DNA from: Synechococcales cyanobacterium PMM_0073
GTDB lineage: Bacteria > Cyanobacteriota > Cyanobacteriia > Elainellales > Elainellaceae
NCBI GenBank assembly: GCA_949127695.1
Contig: CASBQH010000006.1
Location: forward strand, 1-7,308
Reading direction: 5' to 3'
Length of the DNA stretch: 7,308 nt
Numbering within the stretch: the first letter of the stretch is position 1; each line of letters opens with the position of its first letter. The position numbers and the translations under genes are program-made. The notes below the pieces were generated by a model that was not told the DNA's origin, ran no database searches, and was given only the letters and a program-made list of their open reading frames with translations. Shown piece after piece: positions 4,852 to 7,308 of this stretch.

Positions 4852-5616
4852 GTGGCAATTATTGCGCTTAAAGCCTGGTATCTTCAGGAATATGAGCCAA
4901 TTCGGGAGTTGGAACGACGGCCTCACGATCTGCGGCTGAGCAAAAACAGCTTGCTCAAATCTGGGCTGCGTGCCGACTTTTTAGAAGATAGTCAGGAGGT
5001 GAAGCAGTCGGTTTGGTTCCAGCGCTATCTTGAGGGCGAGGCGATCGAATTTTACATTGAAGGCAGCGGCGGCTACGCCATTTCTAACATTGATCTAATT
5101 AGCCATGAGATCTACTTCACCAAGCAGGAGGTGATGGCGCATCTAGAGCCGACGATTTTTCTCTGCTACCAAACCGAGTTTTCGGAGTCTAGCGATCTGC
5201 TGCGCCAAGCGCTGACGACGCTACTAGAGCAGATCAACCAGCGCTCGCGACTGCCGCTGACTTTAGAAGAATCGCATCGACTCACCGAAGGCGCAACCCG
5301 GCTCAACAGTACGCTGATGCAGAAGATCCGCAAGAGCCTGCTGTTTATCGCGGACGCCACGCCGATTATCCAATATGACGCCACGCCGCCACAGCCGATC
5401 CCTAGCCCCAAAGTCTGCGTCGAGATTGGCTATGCCTTGCAGTGCAAGCGGCCTGAGCAATTGCTGCTGACCCAAATGGATCGCGCTAATATCAACGGTC
5501 AGTTTCCGTTTGATCTGCCCAGCCAAAATCGTCTGCTGTTTCGCAACAAGACTGATTTAAATAAGGTGTTGCCACAGGCGGTTGAAACGCAGCTCCAGCG
5601 CTTTAATCTGCTGTAG
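4852..5616 (+). CDS. Conserved cyanobacterial protein of unknown function with a TIR-like/deoxyribosyltransferase-fold pattern in its C-terminal half
   Basis: The 254-residue soluble product falls into two parts. The N-terminal part (1-98) is unlike any domain I know but is written like a conserved family (LKAWYLQEYEPIRELERRPHD, then GSGGYAISNIDLISHEIYFT). The second part (about 99-252) follows the layout of TIR-like and nucleoside-deoxyribosyltransferase-like Rossmann folds. A strand and turn TIFLCYQTEF (101-110) leads into a long helix. SLLFIADATP (162-171) stands where such proteins have the IIADLT strand. SPKVCVEIGYALQCKRPEQLLL (185-206) matches the N-P-N-V-x-x-E-L-G-Y-A consensus and puts Glu191 at the usual catalytic position. 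FPFDLP (218-223) matches the PFDL segment, and a final helix follows. By analogy it might bind or cleave a nucleotide or NAD; that is inference. No signal peptide or membrane helix is visible. The good Shine-Dalgarno site at 4840-4845 supports the GTG start. It follows nblR on the same strand and overlaps the convergent glycosyltransferase end by 14 bp. Confidence 0.85.
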   Translation: MAIIALKAWYLQEYEPIRELERRPHDLRLSKNSLLKSGLRADFLEDSQEVKQSVWFQRYLEGEAIEFYIEGSGGYAISNIDLISHEIYFTKQEVMAHLEPTIFLCYQTEFSESSDLLRQALTTLLEQINQRSRLPLTLEESHRLTEGATRLNSTLMQKIRKSLLFIADATPIIQYDATPPQPIPSPKVCVEIGYALQCKRPEQLLLTQMDRANINGQFPFDLPSQNRLLFRNKTDLNKVLPQAVETQLQRFNLL

Positions 5617-6793
5617 GCAATTGCAACAGATCGCGATAGGCTTGCAGCATCTGCTGGGCAATCGCAGGCCAGCTGTAATGTTCTAGCGCATGATGGCGGG
5701 CATTCTGGCCGCGCCTGCACCGTTCGGCAGGATTTTGCAGCGCCAGCCGCAGCTGCTGAATCAGGCTCGCTTGCTCACAAGTACAGATCCAGCCCGCCTG
5801 CGCTTGATCAATATCAGGCCAGATATGCACCTGATCTGAAATTAACACCGGCAGCTCTGCCAGCATCGCTTCAGCCACGGCAATGCCGAAATTTTCGTAG
5901 TAAGAAGGCAGCACAAACAGATCGGCTAGCTGCAAGAGCCTCGTCTTCCGGGCACCCGTGACAAACCCAACTAGCGTACTGTGCGCTGCCAGCGGCGAGG
6001 CTTGAATCTGATCGCGAATCTGCTGCTCATACTGCGGATCTTGGGGATTTGCGCCCGCCAAGACAAAATGGAACGGTAAGCCTTCTGCCAGTAAGGCTTC
6101 TAGGGCAGGCAGCAGCAGATCTAGCCCCTTTTTGGGATCAACCCGCGACATAAATAATAGAATAGGCCGATCGTCGGGCAGGCCAAACTCAGCCAGATTC
6201 GCAGGCGCTTCGGCTTCTGGCAGCTCTACCCCCAGCGGCAAGATTAAATCGCGAGTCGTAGCCCCAAATCGCTCTGAGATTTTGGCTTCCTGATCGCTGG
6301 TAAAGTGTACGGCGGCAGCACCAGCCAAGTTTGGCCGCTCTAATAGCGAGGCATAGAGTCGCTTCAGCTGCTTTTTTTTCTGGAGATCAGCCGGGTCAAG
6401 CGTGCCTAATGGCCGCAAAATATAGGGAAGATTCTGACGACGTGCTATGGCTGCGGCAGCGCTGCTAACGGGCGAGAACAAAGCGTGAATATGGGCAATA
6501 TCATAGTCTTTTGCGTGATTAGACAGCCACTTGAGTAATCCTATCGAAAACTTATAGCGACGAAACGGCGAACAGTTGAAATAGCGGATCTGATAGCTAT
6601 CTTGCAGTACAGGCCGATCGAGCGGAACATCCAGCGGTTTCTGGCCAAAATCGCCATTGGCGTTAGTGGTCAGCACCGTTACTTCAGCATCCTGTGCCGC
6701 CAAGCTTTTGGACAGCCCTGCCACCATCTGACTTGGCCCACCGTAGACGAGTGAGACTGAGGGAATAATCTGTAGAACGCGAAGTGGTTTCAT
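5603..6793 (-). CDS. GT4 family glycosyltransferase (group 1), probably surface polysaccharide synthesis
   Basis: The 396-residue product is a complete GT-B fold enzyme. The N-terminal acceptor domain begins RVLQIIPSVSLVYGGPSQMV with the glycine-rich GGPS loop (18-21) and contains HIHALFSPVS (101-110). The C-terminal nucleotide-sugar domain carries SRVDPKKGLDLL (216-227) with the diphosphate-binding Arg217 and Lys222, then VGFV (275-278). It also carries the E-x7-E pair Glu300/Glu308 in YYENFGIAVAEAM. These define a retaining glycosyltransferase that moves a sugar from a nucleotide-sugar donor, acting at the cytoplasmic face of the membrane. The general look recalls the glycosyltransferases annotated in hormogonium polysaccharide loci (HpsO-like) of filamentous cyanobacteria, but I cannot confirm that assignment and no other hps-type gene is in view. 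The ATG at 6793 has no obvious Shine-Dalgarno sequence, though the start fits the family well. Its 3' end overlaps the convergent 4852-5616 gene by 14 bp. Confidence 0.93.
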   Translation of the reverse strand: MKPLRVLQIIPSVSLVYGGPSQMVAGLSKSLAAQDAEVTVLTTNANGDFGQKPLDVPLDRPVLQDSYQIRYFNCSPFRRYKFSIGLLKWLSNHAKDYDIAHIHALFSPVSSAAAAIARRQNLPYILRPLGTLDPADLQKKKQLKRLYASLLERPNLAGAAAVHFTSDQEAKISERFGATTRDLILPLGVELPEAEAPANLAEFGLPDDRPILLFMSRVDPKKGLDLLLPALEALLAEGLPFHFVLAGANPQDPQYEQQIRDQIQASPLAAHSTLVGFVTGARKTRLLQLADLFVLPSYYENFGIAVAEAMLAELPVLISDQVHIWPDIDQAQAGWICTCEQASLIQQLRLALQNPAERCRRGQNARHHALEHYSWPAIAQQMLQAYRDLLQLPTAD

Positions 6794-6900
6794 ATTGAAT
6801 GGCTAAGTTATTGTAGAAATTAAAATAGAATCGCCTGATATATCATTCTTGAGGTAGAGTGTTTATTGCCCATACGGCATAGTTATCAGACTTAAGAGTG

Positions 6901-6981
6901 ATGAACTTTAGCAAGGCATTTAGTAAAGTTAACAGAGACAACGATGAATTACTCACAGCTTACTTACAACCTGAGGTTTAA
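6901..6981 (+). CDS. Possible 26-codon leader ORF before the PRC-barrel gene
   Basis: ATG 6901 opens MNFSKAFSKVNRD and continues NDELLTAYLQPEV to TAA at 6979-6981, three bases before the PRC-barrel ATG. An in-frame GTG at 6898 is an alternative start. The composition is ordinary for a soluble peptide and the frame is closed upstream by TAG at 6880-6882. The putative ribosome site AAGAG (6894-6898) is too close to be convincing. The tight spacing would allow translational coupling. It could equally be chance. Confidence 0.25.
   Translation: MNFSKAFSKVNRDNDELLTAYLQPEV
6972..6976 (+). promoter_or_regulatory. Shine-Dalgarno site of the PRC-barrel gene
   Basis: TGAGG lies eight bases before ATG 6985 and supports that start over the in-frame ATG at 6994. 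It falls inside the last codons of the possible leader ORF. Confidence 0.6.
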
Positions 6982-6984
6982 AGC

Positions 6985-7308
6985 ATGGCACTCATGACGC
7001 TTGATGAATATAATGTGAAGTCTCCTAGTCAAGCTGCTGGCTATCAGATTAAAGGGTTTAGCGTCCATTCTGATTTGGTTGCGGGTATGTTGACAAATAA
7101 AACAGAGGAGAAGCTAGGCATTGTTGCAGACCTATTGCTGAATACTACAGGTCAGGCGGAATATGTGGTTGTTAGCCTGGGTGATTTGGCTACGGGGCGC
7201 AAGGTGCTGCTTCCGGCTGATCGGGCGCGGATTGACCAAAAGGATCGGGTTGTTTATGCTAGCGCTATGAGCAAGACTGAAGCCGAAGCTTTACCGGAGT
7301 TCGACAGC
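6985..7308 (+). CDS. PRC-barrel domain protein, 3' end beyond the window
   Basis: An open frame of 108 codons runs from ATG 6985 to the right edge without a stop. The start reads MALMTLDEYNVKSPSQAAGYQ. Residues about 36-90 fit a PRC-barrel: EEKLGIVADLLLNTTGQAEYVVVSLG is the characteristic 'link, distinguish, conserve' beta sheet. It is followed by GRKVLLPADRARIDQKDRVVYA and a closing SKTEAEALPEFDS, the usual LPEF/LPEY end of bacterial stand-alone PRC-barrels. Such domains occur in photosynthetic reaction-centre H subunits, in RimM, and in many stress-linked cyanobacterial proteins of unclear role. Cyanobacterial versions often continue with a second domain or an alanine- and glutamate-rich tail, which would lie outside this window. 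The start is supported by TGAGG at 6972-6976. It is divergent from the glycosyltransferase gene across 191 bp. Confidence 0.85.
   Translation, partial: MALMTLDEYNVKSPSQAAGYQIKGFSVHSDLVAGMLTNKTEEKLGIVADLLLNTTGQAEYVVVSLGDLATGRKVLLPADRARIDQKDRVVYASAMSKTEAEALPEFDS

Noticed and set aside
5166..5720. - strand frames 5166-5411, 5263-5526 and 5499-5720
   Set aside because: The first two are antisense to the TIR-like gene. The third overlaps the glycosyltransferase gene in another frame. None has recognisable features.
1..7308. CRISPR array, tRNA, rRNA, insertion sequence or phage genes
   Set aside because: No regularly spaced repeats, no cloverleaf or rRNA signature, and no transposase, integrase or phage structural protein were seen on either strand. 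The repeats present are short and local.

Overview
The window looks like chromosomal DNA of a cyanobacterium. The evidence is a NblR-type response regulator, a BolA plus CGFS-glutaredoxin pair, several small proteins of cyanobacteria-restricted type, and one HIP1 octamer (GCGATCGC, 4009-4016). One HIP1 site in 7.3 kb is sparse, so this is not a strongly HIP1-enriched genome. The family calls are recalled from knowledge and read by eye; no search was run.

Layout. Positions 1-202 form a large imperfect inverted repeat (arms 1-68 and 135-202, 65 of 68 positions pairing, 66-nt loop). The left arm is a second copy, in + orientation, of part of the subtilisin-like (S8) protease gene that fills 14-1621 on the - strand. 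The protease therefore reads out into antisense of its own duplicated segment and stops before any catalytic-serine region. A divergent + strand block follows: an exported helical-repeat protein (1772-2407), BolA (2519-2776) and a CGFS monothiol glutaredoxin (2946-3269). This block ends at a perfect 14-bp stem terminator (3289-3324), which it shares with a convergent small cyanobacterial gene (3336-3587, -). A 377-nt spacer precedes the NblR-like regulator (3965-4720, +). After a short spacer packed with AGAATT hexamers comes an uncharacterised 254-aa gene (4852-5616, +), whose C-terminal half reads like a TIR-like / deoxyribosyltransferase-fold domain. Its 3' end overlaps by 14 bp the end of a GT4 glycosyltransferase gene (5603-6793, -). 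A PRC-barrel gene (6985 to the window end, +) is cut off by the right edge and is preceded at 4 bases' distance by a possible 26-codon leader ORF.

How the genes relate. BolA and CGFS glutaredoxins are known partners that share a [2Fe-2S] cluster, so 2519-3269 is an iron-sulfur/redox pair. NblR belongs to the nutrient- and light-stress response that controls phycobilisome breakdown; its receiver here has lost the usual acidic pair, matching the atypical nature described for NblR. The glycosyltransferase probably contributes to surface polysaccharide. The rest of the window is ordinary core genome without phage, IS or CRISPR signals. The two places most worth a second look are the fold-back at the left edge and the TIR-like C-terminus of the 4852-5616 product.
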